Made by a program: the position numbers and the translations under genes
Assembly (NCBI RefSeq): GCF_002724055.1
Contig: NZ_BDQY01000018.1
Span: 1 to 64,000 of the forward strand
Length of the DNA: 64,000 bases
From: Tepidibacter mesophilus
GTDB taxonomy: Bacteria; Bacillota; Clostridia; Peptostreptococcales; Peptostreptococcaceae
Direction: 5' to 3'
In this document: one piece after another, positions 16,726 to 25,174 of the stretch
Layout of the letters: each line of letters starts with the position of its first letter
Position numbering within the stretch: position 1 is the stretch's first letter
Notes under the pieces: model-generated
Databases searched by the model: none
What the model saw: the letters and a program-made list of their open reading frames with translations, nothing else
What the model was told of the DNA's origin: nothing

Positions 16726-16979
16726 CATTTATTATATACTATTTGAAAAAATCATACCGTATGATGTATACAATATTACTTTATGTTATATTATTTATTT
16801 TTATATATTTTTTTGATTCTACCTTAATTTTATTACTATGTTAATTATATTATTTATTTGTATACATTTAAATAGAATTAAATATTCTTCTCTTAAGAAT
16901 TTTAAATGTAAACTTACTTAAAATGTAGCTTCTTAATCAATATCATCACAAGATTCAAGATCGTATAATTTGCAAAAAA
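16726..16979. other. AT-rich intergenic stretch without recognised content
   Basis: About 250 bp of very AT-rich sequence between the Crp/Fnr promoter and the terminator of the next gene. No conserved RNA, repeat or coding potential was seen. Confidence 0.5.
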
Positions 16980-17012
16980 AAGATGCCTTAAAATTATTTT
17001 AAGACATCTCTT
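16978..17012. terminator. terminator of the repeat-protein gene
   Basis: AAGATG-C-CTTAAAA, loop TTA, TTTTAAG-A-CATCTC, with flanking A-run giving a T-run on the minus strand. Overlaps the stop codon at 16999-17001. Confidence 0.75.
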
Positions 17013-17700
17013 TAAAACTAATATTTCTTAATGTTATTCTTATTATTCTTCTTAAAACCGGTCTAACTTCAGGAATTGTAATTCCATAATATCTTATATC
17101 TCTAATAACACCTGTATTAGATCTAATTAGATTTCTTAGAATCTCTAAAGAAGCTTGTTGTATATCTAAAGGTGGATTATATATATCAATACTTCTTAAA
17201 GTAAATGCAACTACTCTTCTTACTATACTTCTAACTTCATTTTGTGGTATACCAAGTTTTTGTAATCTATTAAATATATTTGTTGTATCTCTAATTATAT
17301 TGGTTATTCTTCTAACTTCCTTTTGAATATCATATACAGGAGTTGGCTTTTCAATATATAATAAAATAAATATTATTATTTTTTTTAAAAGTCTATATAT
17401 TCTTTTGTATTCTATTCCATACATACTCAATATTAAAAAGAACCATGAATGTTGTTTATTCAAGTCCTTTAATAAATAATCTGCTATTTCTTCGTTTGTA
17501 CCTTTATATTTATAATAATTATCTTGCACATAATTAACCATAAATCTAAGTAATGATATAACAATATTTTTATTTATGCCCTGATTATAGATGTTAGGAA
17601 AGCCACTTTCTATTTCTTTAATTATATAACCTACATTTTTCTGATCTTGTCTATATGAATTCTCATAATTTCTCAATATCATAAATGGATTAAAAAACAT
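16999..17700 (-). CDS. unknown protein made of ~55-residue degenerate repeats
   Basis: A 233-residue basic protein that I do not recognise. From about residue 40 it repeats a unit of ~55 residues. Each unit opens with a Gly-Ile motif and a run of hydrophobic and arginine residues: QGINKNIVISLLRFM, YGIEYKRIYRLLKKIII, LGIPQNEVRSIVRRVVAF, YGITIPEVRPVLRRIIRI. A middle DIQ segment recurs in two units. There is no signal peptide and no sure membrane helix, although KKIIIFILLYI is very hydrophobic. The pattern suggests an alpha-helical solenoid. AGGTGG lies before the ATG. It stands alone between the Crp/Fnr region and the molybdenum hydroxylase genes, with its own terminator. Confidence 0.75.
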   Translation of the reverse strand: MFFNPFMILRNYENSYRQDQKNVGYIIKEIESGFPNIYNQGINKNIVISLLRFMVNYVQDNYYKYKGTNEEIADYLLKDLNKQHSWFFLILSMYGIEYKRIYRLLKKIIIFILLYIEKPTPVYDIQKEVRRITNIIRDTTNIFNRLQKLGIPQNEVRSIVRRVVAFTLRSIDIYNPPLDIQQASLEILRNLIRSNTGVIRDIRYYGITIPEVRPVLRRIIRITLRNISFKEMS

Positions 17701-17771
17701 AAAACCACCTCCAAAAATTTATCTCTTATATAATACGTAAAAAATTTTAGAAGGTGATTCACATTAAATTC

Positions 17772-20072
17772 CTATATTTTATTTTCTAATATCCCCATTA
17801 GAACCTTTTCAGGTGTAATAGGTAGGCTTCTAATATTAACACCAACTGCATTATAAACAGCATGTGCAATTGCTGGTGATGGAGTATTTATTACAACTTC
17901 ACCAATAGATTTTGCTCCAAATGGACCTGTTGGTTCATAACTTGATTCAAAATCTACAGTTAACTTTCCTATATCTTTTCTACATGGAATTTTATACTGC
18001 ATAAATGTATTTGTCTGCATTTTCCCTGCATCACTATGTTTGACATCCTCATACATTGCCATTCCTATTCCCTGAACAAGCCCTCCTTCTACTTGAATTC
18101 GTGCAAGTTTTGGATTTATAACCGTTCCACAGTCAACAACTGCAACATAATCAATTAAATCAATTTTACCACTTTCTTTATCAACTTCTACCTCAGCAAA
18201 TCCTGCAATAAACGGAGGAGGGCTTGTTTCTCCACCAAAAGAACCTACTCCTATCAGTTGATTTTTTCCTTCTCCAATTGATAGACGTTGTGCTATTTCA
18301 TCAATAGATAATACATTATCTCCATTTATTGTTCTTACAGATAATCCATCAAACATTAAATCTTCTTTTGATATATCTAGAAGATTTGCTGCATTTTCTA
18401 ATATTTTATTTTTCATATCTTCACTAGCTTTTATAACAGCATTACCAGTGACATACGTTGTACTAGAAGCATATGAACCTGTATCATATGGAGAAATATC
18501 CGTATCAGCAGTGTGTACAATTATCTTATCCATTGTAGTTTCTAGAATATCTGCTGCCATTTGTGCAAGAATAGTATCTGATCCTTGTCCCATATCTGTA
18601 GCACCTAATAAAAGAGTATAGAATCCATCATCATTCAATTTAATTACTGCTGAAGCTGTATCTATCCCAGGTATACCAGACCCTTGCATTGTTATTGCCA
18701 TACCAACAGCCCTAACCTTTCCATTACCCATATCTTTTCCACGGTACTTTTCATCCCATCCAACAAATTTCTTTCCTTTTTCAATACATCTATCAAGAGT
18801 ACAACTTGCTAAAACAACAGGATGTCCGTCTTTAGAACCTCCTAAAATAGGATTATTATCCCCTTCTTTTATAATATTCTTTTCTCGAAGTTTGGCAGGA
18901 TCTATATTTAACTTAGCTGCTAATTCATTAATTGCTGATTCTAATGCAAATATTCCTTGAGTAACACCATATCCTCTTAATGCTCCTGCTGTCATTTTAT
19001 TTGTGTACACTACATTACCCATATATCTTACTGCTTTTGCTTGGTTATATAGTGGAAGTGTTTTATGTCCTGCAACACTAAATACAGTCCATGCATGTTC
19101 CCCATATGCTCCTGTGTCAGATAAAGCCTGCATATCTATAGCCTTAATATTTCCCTCTTTATCTGATCCTATCTTTACTTTAATTTTCATGGCATGGCGA
19201 CTAGTTGTACAGCTAAATGTTTCTTTTCTATCATAAACAATTTTTGCTGGCTTTCCTGTTTTAAGTGTAACAATTGCTGGAAAGACTTCTACAGATGCTG
19301 TTTGCTTTCCTCCAAATCCACCACCAATTCTGGGCTTTATTACACGAATTTTGCTCTTTGGAATTTGTAAAGCTCTTGCAACAATTCTTCTAACATGGAA
19401 AGGAATCTGTGTAGCACTCACAATCGTAAGTCTTCCATTATGATCTATATAACTAAATGCACGATATGTTTCCATCATTCCGTGAGCTTGAGCTTGAGTA
19501 TAATAGGTTTCTTCTACCACAACCTCACTATTTTCAAGTTCAGCTTCTACATCTCCAACTTCTGTTTTATAAGAAGCGGCTATATTTTTTTCTTTATTCA
19601 TACCAATATCAAAATTAACATGTAAATCATCTTCTGGGTGAACAGTAGATGTATGTTCTTGTGCTTTTTCAAAGTCCAAAACAGGTTTATATACTTCATA
19701 ATCAACCTTAATTAATTTCATAGCTTTTAGTGCAGTTTTTTCGTCTACTGCAGCTATAATTGCAACTTCATCTCCTATATAACGAACATATTCATCTAAA
19801 ATCAATCTATCATAAGGAGATGGCTCAGGATAAGATTGACCAGCCATTGTAAACCTTACATTTGGAACATCTTTATGTGTGAGTATACATTCAACTCCGT
19901 TTAATTTTTCTGATTTTTGTGTATCAATATTTTTAATCTTTGCAAAAGCATAAGGGCTTCTAAGAATTTTTACAACCAATGAATTATTATCTAAGTCATC
20001 TGTGTAAACAGGTTTCCCCGTTGCAATATCCATTCCATCAATTTTTGAAATTGCACTATTTACAACATTCAT
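17772..20072 (-). CDS. molybdenum hydroxylase large subunit (xanthine dehydrogenase family)
   Basis: A 766-residue molybdopterin-binding subunit. The N-terminal substrate domain begins SKIDGMDIATGKPVYTDDL. The Mo domain shows RIGGGFGGKQ, AGALRGYGVTQGIFALE, GSGIPGIDTASAVIKL and, near the C-terminus, GPFGAKSIGEVVINT with the expected catalytic Glu of the GxxxxGE motif. It forms a three-subunit enzyme with the [2Fe-2S] and FAD subunits encoded upstream. The frame is open 20 codons further, but that would overlap the upstream gene; the ATG at 20070-20072 lies 2 bp after its stop, with GGGGGTAG as ribosome site. Selenium dependence is suggested by nearby yqeC. The exact substrate (xanthine or another purine) is inferred from context. 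Confidence 0.9.
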   Translation of the reverse strand: MNVVNSAISKIDGMDIATGKPVYTDDLDNNSLVVKILRSPYAFAKIKNIDTQKSEKLNGVECILTHKDVPNVRFTMAGQSYPEPSPYDRLILDEYVRYIGDEVAIIAAVDEKTALKAMKLIKVDYEVYKPVLDFEKAQEHTSTVHPEDDLHVNFDIGMNKEKNIAASYKTEVGDVEAELENSEVVVEETYYTQAQAHGMMETYRAFSYIDHNGRLTIVSATQIPFHVRRIVARALQIPKSKIRVIKPRIGGGFGGKQTASVEVFPAIVTLKTGKPAKIVYDRKETFSCTTSRHAMKIKVKIGSDKEGNIKAIDMQALSDTGAYGEHAWTVFSVAGHKTLPLYNQAKAVRYMGNVVYTNKMTAGALRGYGVTQGIFALESAINELAAKLNIDPAKLREKNIIKEGDNNPILGGSKDGHPVVLASCTLDRCIEKGKKFVGWDEKYRGKDMGNGKVRAVGMAITMQGSGIPGIDTASAVIKLNDDGFYTLLLGATDMGQGSDTILAQMAADILETTMDKIIVHTADTDISPYDTGSYASSTTYVTGNAVIKASEDMKNKILENAANLLDISKEDLMFDGLSVRTINGDNVLSIDEIAQRLSIGEGKNQLIGVGSFGGETSPPPFIAGFAEVEVDKESGKIDLIDYVAVVDCGTVINPKLARIQVEGGLVQGIGMAMYEDVKHSDAGKMQTNTFMQYKIPCRKDIGKLTVDFESSYEPTGPFGAKSIGEVVINTPSPAIAHAVYNAVGVNIRSLPITPEKVLMGILENKI

Positions 20073-20074
20073 AC

Positions 20075-20524
20075 TTATACTACCCCCATATATTTTTTTA
20101 TTGCTCTTAACTGTCCAACATAGCCTGTACATCTACAAAGATTTCCTGTTAAATAGTGAACAATATCTTCTTCTGTAGGATTTTTAAGTTCTCTTTTCAT
20201 TGCAAGTACAGTCATGATAAATCCAGGACTACAAAATCCACATTGTTCCGCTCCTTCATTTACTAAGAACTCAGCGAACTCTCTTGCCTCTTCTTGAACA
20301 CCTTCAATAGTTGTAATTCGTTTTTTATTAATACTTGCTGAAAGAATGGAGCATGAAAGAACAGGCTTATCACCTAACCATACTGTACATAATCCACAAG
20401 ATCCTGTGTCACAACCTTTTTTTACACTTAAAAACCCATATTTTCTGAGTGTATCTGCTAAAAATTCATCACATTCTATTTCTACTGTCATTTTTTTATT
20501 ATTAATTATAAATTCTATCTTCAT
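20075..20524 (-). CDS. molybdenum hydroxylase [2Fe-2S] subunit
   Basis: A 149-residue iron-sulfur subunit with two [2Fe-2S] clusters. The N-terminal ferredoxin-like domain has [17 protein letters not shown]...C and the helical domain has [15 protein letters not shown] and GNLCRCTGY. Length and motifs are typical of the small subunit of the xanthine dehydrogenase/nicotinate hydroxylase family. It carries electrons between the Mo site and FAD. Its ATG immediately follows the TAA of the FAD subunit gene and its stop lies 2 bp before the large-subunit ATG, so the three are translationally coupled. Confidence 0.93.
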   Translation of the reverse strand: MKIEFIINNKKMTVEIECDEFLADTLRKYGFLSVKKGCDTGSCGLCTVWLGDKPVLSCSILSASINKKRITTIEGVQEEAREFAEFLVNEGAEQCGFCSPGFIMTVLAMKRELKNPTEEDIVHYLTGNLCRCTGYVGQLRAIKKYMGVV

Positions 20525-21313
20525 TTATAAAACCTCCATTAAAGCTCTTTTTACAAGGACTTTACAAATTACCTCTCTATATTCTTTACTACCTCGCATA
20601 TTACTCCCAAAATTTAATTCTTTTGCAGCTATACTTGAAGTTTGTTCAATGTCTTCACTAGTTAATTTACTTTTTCCTAAGTATATAGAAGCTTCTTTTG
20701 CAATCTTTGCCCTTTGAGGTCTTGCTCCAACTACTATCTTAAAGTCTGTATTTTCTTTTGAAATAGCTACGTTTAGTATCGCATAATCACTATTTGAGTT
20801 TCTAATTGATTTAAATACTGCTTTTTTATTTGTTTTTGGAATAATAATTTTCGTTAAAATATCTTTTTCAAAGTCTTTTTGTAAAAATTCCTCTAAAGAT
20901 ATTCTTCCTTGTTTATAAAGTACTACATCTGCATCTAACGAAAGTAGAGCTGTAATTAAATCAGAGAATCCATATTTTGAATAAACAGTTCCTCCTATTG
21001 TTACACTATTTCTAAGCTGAACGCCTACTATGTTTTTTACAGATTCAGATAAAACCCCATTAAAATATTTTGTTAAAATAGGGCTTGTTTCTATTTCACG
21101 AAAAGTAGCCATGGCTCCAATATCAATTGTTTCATCACATTCTTTTATATAGTTTAAGTTGATTTTAGATAAATCAATCGCTGTTCCAATGTTTTTTGAT
21201 CCCATTCTTAAAAAAGCACAGCCTCCTAATACCGTATTATTTCTTTTAGATTTTAAAATATCATACGCTTCTTCCAATGTTTCAGGAAATACATAATTTT
21301 GTATAGAAATCAA
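20525..21313 (-). CDS. molybdenum hydroxylase FAD subunit
   Basis: A ~262-residue FAD-binding subunit (CO dehydrogenase flavoprotein fold): NYVFPETLEEAYDIL, the FAD loop NTVLGGCAFLRMG, and QLRNSVTIGGTVYSKYG for the second FAD contact. The C-terminal domain is FKIVVGARPQRAKIAKEA. Start choice: an ATG at 21317-21319 has GGGAGG only one base away, whereas the TTG two codons later has it at seven bases and gives the usual short N-terminus, so TTG is preferred. First gene of the hydroxylase operon. Confidence 0.88.
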   Translation of the reverse strand: MISIQNYVFPETLEEAYDILKSKRNNTVLGGCAFLRMGSKNIGTAIDLSKINLNYIKECDETIDIGAMATFREIETSPILTKYFNGVLSESVKNIVGVQLRNSVTIGGTVYSKYGFSDLITALLSLDADVVLYKQGRISLEEFLQKDFEKDILTKIIIPKTNKKAVFKSIRNSNSDYAILNVAISKENTDFKIVVGARPQRAKIAKEASIYLGKSKLTSEDIEQTSSIAAKELNFGSNMRGSKEYREVICKVLVKRALMEVL

Positions 21314-21401
21314 TTGCATTCCTCCCTCAAATTAATATTTATTAAATAAAATTCACTTTATGCTGTTCATAAATTCAAAGTTCTATAATTTACTTATAAT
21401 T

Positions 21402-21443
21402 AAATAAAGGCATGATATTGGGTTTCAATATATGCCTTTTATT
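21402..21443. terminator. terminator of the xanthine permease gene
   Basis: AAATAAAGGCAT-ATATT paired with AATAT-ATGCCTTTTATTT with a short loop, A/T tracts on both sides. It separates the permease from the hydroxylase operon. Confidence 0.75.
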
Positions 21444-21457
21444 TAAACTAATTTTTT

Positions 21458-22798
21458 CTATGCTCCAGAAAGAGATTTATTAGTATTGTGTTCTACTTTT
21501 TTCTCCTGATTTTCTGGTAAAACAATATTTAATATAATTGCAATAGTTCCTGTAACAACCATTCCTGATCCTCCAAAGATCATTTTCACTGATTCTGGAA
21601 AACATGCAATAGCTTCCGGTACAGAACCAAGACCAAAGCCTAAGCCCATTGCAACTGCAACAATCATGCTATTTTTACCAGTAAGAGGCTCTTTTGTTAT
21701 AAGATTAATTCCACTAATAGCTATCATAGAGAACATAACAATAGTAGCTCCACCTAATACACTTTGTGGCATCAAAGCAACGATAGTTCCAACTTTAGGA
21801 AATAATCCAGTTAAAATTAAGAACACTGCCCCTACAGCAACTACAAATCTACTCATAATACCAGTCAATGCAACTAATCCAACATTTTGGCTAAAAGATG
21901 TATTTGGTAAAACATTAAAAATAGCAGCTAAACAGCTTCCTAATCCATCTGCCATAATTCCTCCTGAAAGTTCTTTATCCGTAGCCTCACGATTAGCCCC
22001 ACCCATTGTAATTCCTGAAATATCTCCAACAGTTTCTACTGTTGTTAAAATATACATTAAAAGCATCCCAACAATTGCGTCTATATGGAATGTCATTCCA
22101 TATTTAAAAGGTACAGGAAAAGATACCCATTTAGCTTGTGATAAAACAGAAAAATCAATTTTTCCCATTGGAATAGCTACAATATATCCAACTATAATAC
22201 CGATTAATATCGACGCCATACTAGTAATTCCTTTTGTATATTGATTAAAGAATAATACCGTTAATAAAACAATTGTTCCTAAAATAAGATTTGATGGTGA
22301 CCCAAAATCCTTTGAACCAACTCCCCCTGCGAAGTATTTTATTCCTACCGGTAAAAGAGATAATCCTATAGATAATACTACTGTTCCTGTTACTACAGGT
22401 GGAAAATATTTTCTAAGTGGTTTCAAAAAAGCACCCAATATCATTTCAAAAAATCCACCAATTAAAGATGCACCCAGCACACCAGCAAGTCCATATTTTG
22501 CAGATATACTTATACCTACAGGCAAGAATCCAAAACTTGTACCCATAACAATAGGAAGTTTTGCTCCTATTGGTCCAATAGGATAAAGTTGAATTAAAGT
22601 AGTTACCCCAGCTATAAACATAGCACATTGGATTAAGAATGTTTTTTCATCAACAGGTAAATTCATAGCATTTGCAATGATAATTAAAGGAGCTACATTT
22701 CCTGCAAACATTGAAAGTATGTGTTGTAATCCTAACGGAATTGCTCTATGTAGTGGGGGAACCCCATCTAAATCATATATTTCCTTATCATTTTTCAT
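21458..22798 (-). CDS. xanthine/uracil permease (NCS2 family)
   Basis: A 446-residue membrane transporter with 14 predicted helices in the NCS2 fold. Features are PLHRAIPLGLQHILSMFAGNVAPLI (helix 1), GTSFGFLPVGISISAKYG, and the substrate-site motif NTSFSQNVGLVALTGIMSRFVV with the conserved Asn and Gln. It most resembles xanthine permeases (PbuX type), a reading supported by xpt directly upstream. The frame is open 35 codons further, but AGGAGG lies just before the ATG at 22796-22798 and the upstream stretch holds a repeat-like element, so the shorter start was chosen. Confidence 0.88.
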   Translation of the reverse strand: MKNDKEIYDLDGVPPLHRAIPLGLQHILSMFAGNVAPLIIIANAMNLPVDEKTFLIQCAMFIAGVTTLIQLYPIGPIGAKLPIVMGTSFGFLPVGISISAKYGLAGVLGASLIGGFFEMILGAFLKPLRKYFPPVVTGTVVLSIGLSLLPVGIKYFAGGVGSKDFGSPSNLILGTIVLLTVLFFNQYTKGITSMASILIGIIVGYIVAIPMGKIDFSVLSQAKWVSFPVPFKYGMTFHIDAIVGMLLMYILTTVETVGDISGITMGGANREATDKELSGGIMADGLGSCLAAIFNVLPNTSFSQNVGLVALTGIMSRFVVAVGAVFLILTGLFPKVGTIVALMPQSVLGGATIVMFSMIAISGINLITKEPLTGKNSMIVAVAMGLGFGLGSVPEAIACFPESVKMIFGGSGMVVTGTIAIILNIVLPENQEKKVEHNTNKSLSGA

Positions 22799-22828
22799 AT
22801 TTTTTCCTCCTAATGCTTTATTATAAGA

Positions 22829-22880
22829 AATTCGCTTTATGCTCACGCATAGCCCATATCGCCAATGAGTCCTCCCATTT
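22829..22880. repeat. degenerate intergenic repeat R3 (weakly like R1/R2)
   Basis: The plus strand shares AATTCG, GCT.ACGCA, CAT.TCGCCAA and a following GA.TCCT with R1 and R2 in the same order. Identity is clearly lower than between R1 and R2. It lies in the leader of the xanthine permease gene. Confidence 0.4.
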
Positions 22881-22901
22881 GAATATCCTTTTTCTGAAAT
22901 C

Positions 22902-22930
22902 ATTATAACATAAAAATCAATTTTTACGAA
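22902..22930 (-). promoter_or_regulatory. candidate promoter of the xanthine permease gene
   Basis: Extended -10 TGTTATAAT on the minus strand (hexamer 22902-22907); the -35 position is weak. A CGAAC motif at 22927-22931 and further copies at 22969-22973 and 23000-23004 (inverted) resemble PurR half-boxes, but their spacing is not that of the Bacillus PurBox. Confidence 0.4.
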
Positions 22931-23031
22931 CCTTTTTTTGTTTTTTTTATTTTTTGTTTCTTATTTAGCGAACTTTAATTGTAGAGTTTAGTATTTTAAG
23001 TTCGTTCATTTTACTTATATATTAACTCCCA

Positions 23032-23604
23032 TTAAGCAAAATCAATCCCATCCTTACTCATAGAATTAATAATTGCTAAAGATTCTACCCTTATACCATT
23101 ATCTCTTAGTAGCTTTCCTCCACCTTGAAATCCTTTTTCAATAACAATTCCAATACCAGCTAAATTAGCTCCTGATTGATTAACTAAGTCTTTTAACCCT
23201 AGTGCTGCCTGTGCATTAGCTAAAAAATCATCAACTACTAATATATTATCTGTATCATTTAGATAGTCTTTGCAAACTTTGGTTGAATAAGTTTTACCTT
23301 TAGTAAATGAATAAATTTTACTCTCATATGCATTATCATTATCTACATTTTTACTTTCTACTTTTTTAGCAAATACTACTGGAACATTAAAATATTGAGC
23401 TGCTATTACGGCTATGGCAATCCCAGAAGCTTCTATAGTTAAAATCTTCGTTATATTATCATCTTTAAAACGATTTTTAAATTCTTTTCCTATTTCATTT
23501 AATAAATTTATGTCTAATTGATGATTTAAAAAACTGTCAACTTTTAAAACATCGTCCCCTCTAACTTTACCTTTTTCTAATATAACTTCTTTTAATAATT
23601 TCAT
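23032..23604 (-). CDS. xpt: xanthine phosphoribosyltransferase
   Basis: A 190-residue purine salvage enzyme: xanthine + PRPP to XMP. Diagnostic features are the start [14 protein letters not shown], the substrate loop [37 protein letters not shown] and the PRPP-binding motif [17 protein letters not shown]. The length is that of Bacillus Xpt. AAAGGAGG precedes the ATG. A guanine-class riboswitch and a terminator lie between promoter and gene. The xanthine permease follows 233 bp downstream, as in the xpt-pbuX operons of other Firmicutes, though here with its own probable promoter. Confidence 0.95.
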   Translation of the reverse strand: MKLLKEVILEKGKVRGDDVLKVDSFLNHQLDINLLNEIGKEFKNRFKDDNITKILTIEASGIAIAVIAAQYFNVPVVFAKKVESKNVDNDNAYESKIYSFTKGKTYSTKVCKDYLNDTDNILVVDDFLANAQAALGLKDLVNQSGANLAGIGIVIEKGFQGGGKLLRDNGIRVESLAIINSMSKDGIDFA

Positions 23605-23624
23605 CCTTATCCTCCTTTAAATGA

Positions 23625-23654
23625 TAAAAACCCCCATTTTAAAAAATGGGGGTT
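23625..23654 (-). terminator. riboswitch-controlled terminator before xpt
   Basis: AACCCCCATTTT paired with AAAATGGGGGTT followed on the minus strand by TTTTT, ending about 20 bases before the xpt start codon. It is the expression platform of the purine riboswitch at 23765-23835. Confidence 0.9.
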
Positions 23655-23764
23655 TAGTATATTACTTCATGTCTATGGTTAGCATAAAATCAAAAATATA
23701 TTATTTGTATTACAAAAACACATATAATTATACTTTAATCGTATGCTATTAACACATGCCTAAA

Positions 23765-23835
23765 CACCCATAGTTGAATAATTTACGGTTATTCGGTAGA
23801 GACTTAGAGACCATATTTCCCTAATTATATGAGTG
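23765..23835 (-). promoter_or_regulatory. purine riboswitch, guanine/xanthine class
   Basis: On the minus strand, P1 is CACTCATA/TATGGGTG (23828-23835 with 23765-23772). P2 TTAGGGA/TCTCTAA encloses loop AATATGG, and P3 GAATAA/TTATTC encloses loop CCGTAAA. The junctions read TATAAT, GTCTCTACC and AACTATG. The discriminating base is C (AACTATG), so guanine or hypoxanthine/xanthine rather than adenine. One junction base differs from the common GTTTCTACC. With the terminator at 23625-23654 it should switch xpt off when purines are plentiful. Confidence 0.95.
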
Positions 23836-23848
23836 ATACTATTCTATT

Positions 23849-23997
23849 TTTATCCTACTAAATTTTATAAAGCGAAACTTAATTCAGATGGAGTTTTTAC
23901 TGCAACTGAATTTTTAGTTAAGCTAATCCAGAAGCTGTTAAGTTCTTATCTTCAGCCTTAAGAGGATGTAATCTAGAACTTTTAGCTTTCGGATAAA
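23849..23997 (-). ncRNA. structured 5' leader domain of unknown class upstream of the purine riboswitch
   Basis: The minus-strand RNA can fold into a multi-stem domain. A closing stem TTTATCC/GGATAAA joins 23991-23997 and 23849-23855. Inside are AAGCT/AGCTT (23984-23988 with 23932-23936), AGAACTT/AAGTTCT (23975-23981 with 23940-23946) and CTGAATT/AATTCAG (23906-23912 with 23881-23887). The predicted +1 (about 23995) falls in the first stem, so the outer pairs may be shortened. Its 3' half recurs at 58828-58890. It lacks the conserved sequences of the PRPP/ykkC riboswitches that sometimes precede guanine riboswitches. Confidence 0.5.
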
Positions 23998-24001
23998 GTT
24001 A

Positions 24002-24030
24002 ATTCTAACTTAATTTAAAGTAAAAATCAA
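24002..24030 (-). promoter_or_regulatory. promoter of the xpt leader
   Basis: TTGATT at 24025-24030 and TAGAAT at 24002-24007 on the minus strand, separated by exactly 17 bases. The transcript would start near 23995 and carry the structured domain, the riboswitch and the terminator. Confidence 0.7.
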
Positions 24031-24101
24031 TACTATTTTTTAATATATTCCAAATGGTTAGTGCTTCCTTTATTTTTTTATTCCTCTATGATCCACATCG
24101 A

Positions 24102-24875
24102 CTATTTTACGACCTTTTTGATTTTAACTTCATCATACCTTTCTCTAATAATACTAGATGTAATAATACCCCTTACATTAAACTCACTTTTAATTAGTAA
24201 TTCTATAATTCCTGAAGATACTTTTTGTATTTCTTCACACTCTATCTTATTTAATACAATGTATTTTTTGCATTCTTCAGGAGTATTTTTAAACAACCCT
24301 TTATCATGTATAATTAATCGAAATACCTTTTCTTCATCTATTATTTCTTCGATTTTACTATTTGTTATATTACAGAACAACTCTGGTCTATGAACATTTT
24401 TCTCATTTATTTTTTTTCCGATACAGTCTAACCCGATAACTCCCACTACTTTATCCGTATTAATAGGTATAACTGGTTCATGTTCAGCGGGTGATTTGAT
24501 AGATTTTCTTTTAGATCCATCCGCTTCAACTAAAACATAATCAAATATTCTAAGATTATAGATTTCATCTATCACTTCCTTAGAGAGCCCTAAAAGTTTA
24601 TTTTCTTTTGAAATTTTTCTTCCTATAACAGTAATGCTTCCTTTTTTGATTTTATTCATATTACATATGTCAATTGAATCATTTATAATTAATTCATCAT
24701 ACTCACCTTCATCGGGGTAGTATATTGCTGTTGAAGTCGCAATTAATACTTTTTTATTCATATTTTTTAATTCTTTTGCTAATTTAAATATACTAGTAGT
24801 TTTTCCTCCCCCACCTACAAATGATATCATTTCTGTTCCTGTAAAATCTATATCAAACCATTTATAAATTTTCAT
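24102..24875 (-). CDS. yqeC: selenium-dependent molybdenum hydroxylase accessory protein YqeC
   Basis: A 257-residue P-loop protein. It has Walker A SFVGGGGKTTSIFKLA at about residue 20, TSTAIYYPD, YVLVEADGSKRKSIKSPAEHEPVIP (the YqeC hallmark) and VIGLDCIGKKI, followed by HRPELF and a C-terminal DERYD..K. YqeC with YqeB marks genomes that use selenium as a labile cofactor in Mo hydroxylases. Its presence beside the three-subunit hydroxylase indicates that the enzyme is selenium-dependent. YqeB is not in this window. No clear ribosome site was located; the ATG gives the standard N-terminus. Confidence 0.88.
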   Translation of the reverse strand: MKIYKWFDIDFTGTEMISFVGGGGKTTSIFKLAKELKNMNKKVLIATSTAIYYPDEGEYDELIINDSIDICNMNKIKKGSITVIGRKISKENKLLGLSKEVIDEIYNLRIFDYVLVEADGSKRKSIKSPAEHEPVIPINTDKVVGVIGLDCIGKKINEKNVHRPELFCNITNSKIEEIIDEEKVFRLIIHDKGLFKNTPEECKKYIVLNKIECEEIQKVSSGIIELLIKSEFNVRGIITSSIIRERYDEVKIKKVVK

Positions 24876-25077
24876 AGTTTTCCTGCTTTCTGCTAGATTT
24901 TCATTTAATATTCATTTTCCCGACTAAATATTTCCATGAAAATAATTCGTATTATACGAATTATGTTAGTTCCACTATCCAACGTATAATTATAACACTC
25001 CTTTATTTCATCATCTACTAATTCTATTATACCATGATTTTTCCGAGTGCTTTTTTAAAATATATATAAATATAAAG

Positions 25078-25137
25078 AGAAAAGAACTATCTTTCAAATG
25101 ATTATTCTAAATCATTATTAGACAGTTCCTTTTTATT
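25078..25137. terminator. terminator of the small PH-like protein gene
   Basis: AAAGAACT-TCT pairs with AGA-AGTTCCTTT around a second stem AATGATT/AATCATT, with T-rich ends. The rest of 24876-25174 holds nothing recognisable. Confidence 0.65.
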
Positions 25138-25174
25138 AATTACTTACATACCATACACAATCCAAATATTATTT

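Noticed and set aside
22927-23004. PurR box in the xanthine permease upstream region
   Set aside because: CGAAC motifs recur three times, but their orientation and distances do not match the known PurBox spacing. Kept only as a remark.
23867-23997. Plus-strand peptide (contains AKLNSDGVFTATEF) as a protein-coding remnant
   Set aside because: A similar peptide frame exists at 58828-58890 on the minus strand, but neither has a start or ribosome site. A promoter and stems on the opposite strand fit an RNA or repeat better.
23849-23997. PRPP/ykkC riboswitch in tandem with the guanine riboswitch
   Set aside because: The conserved ykkC sequences are absent.
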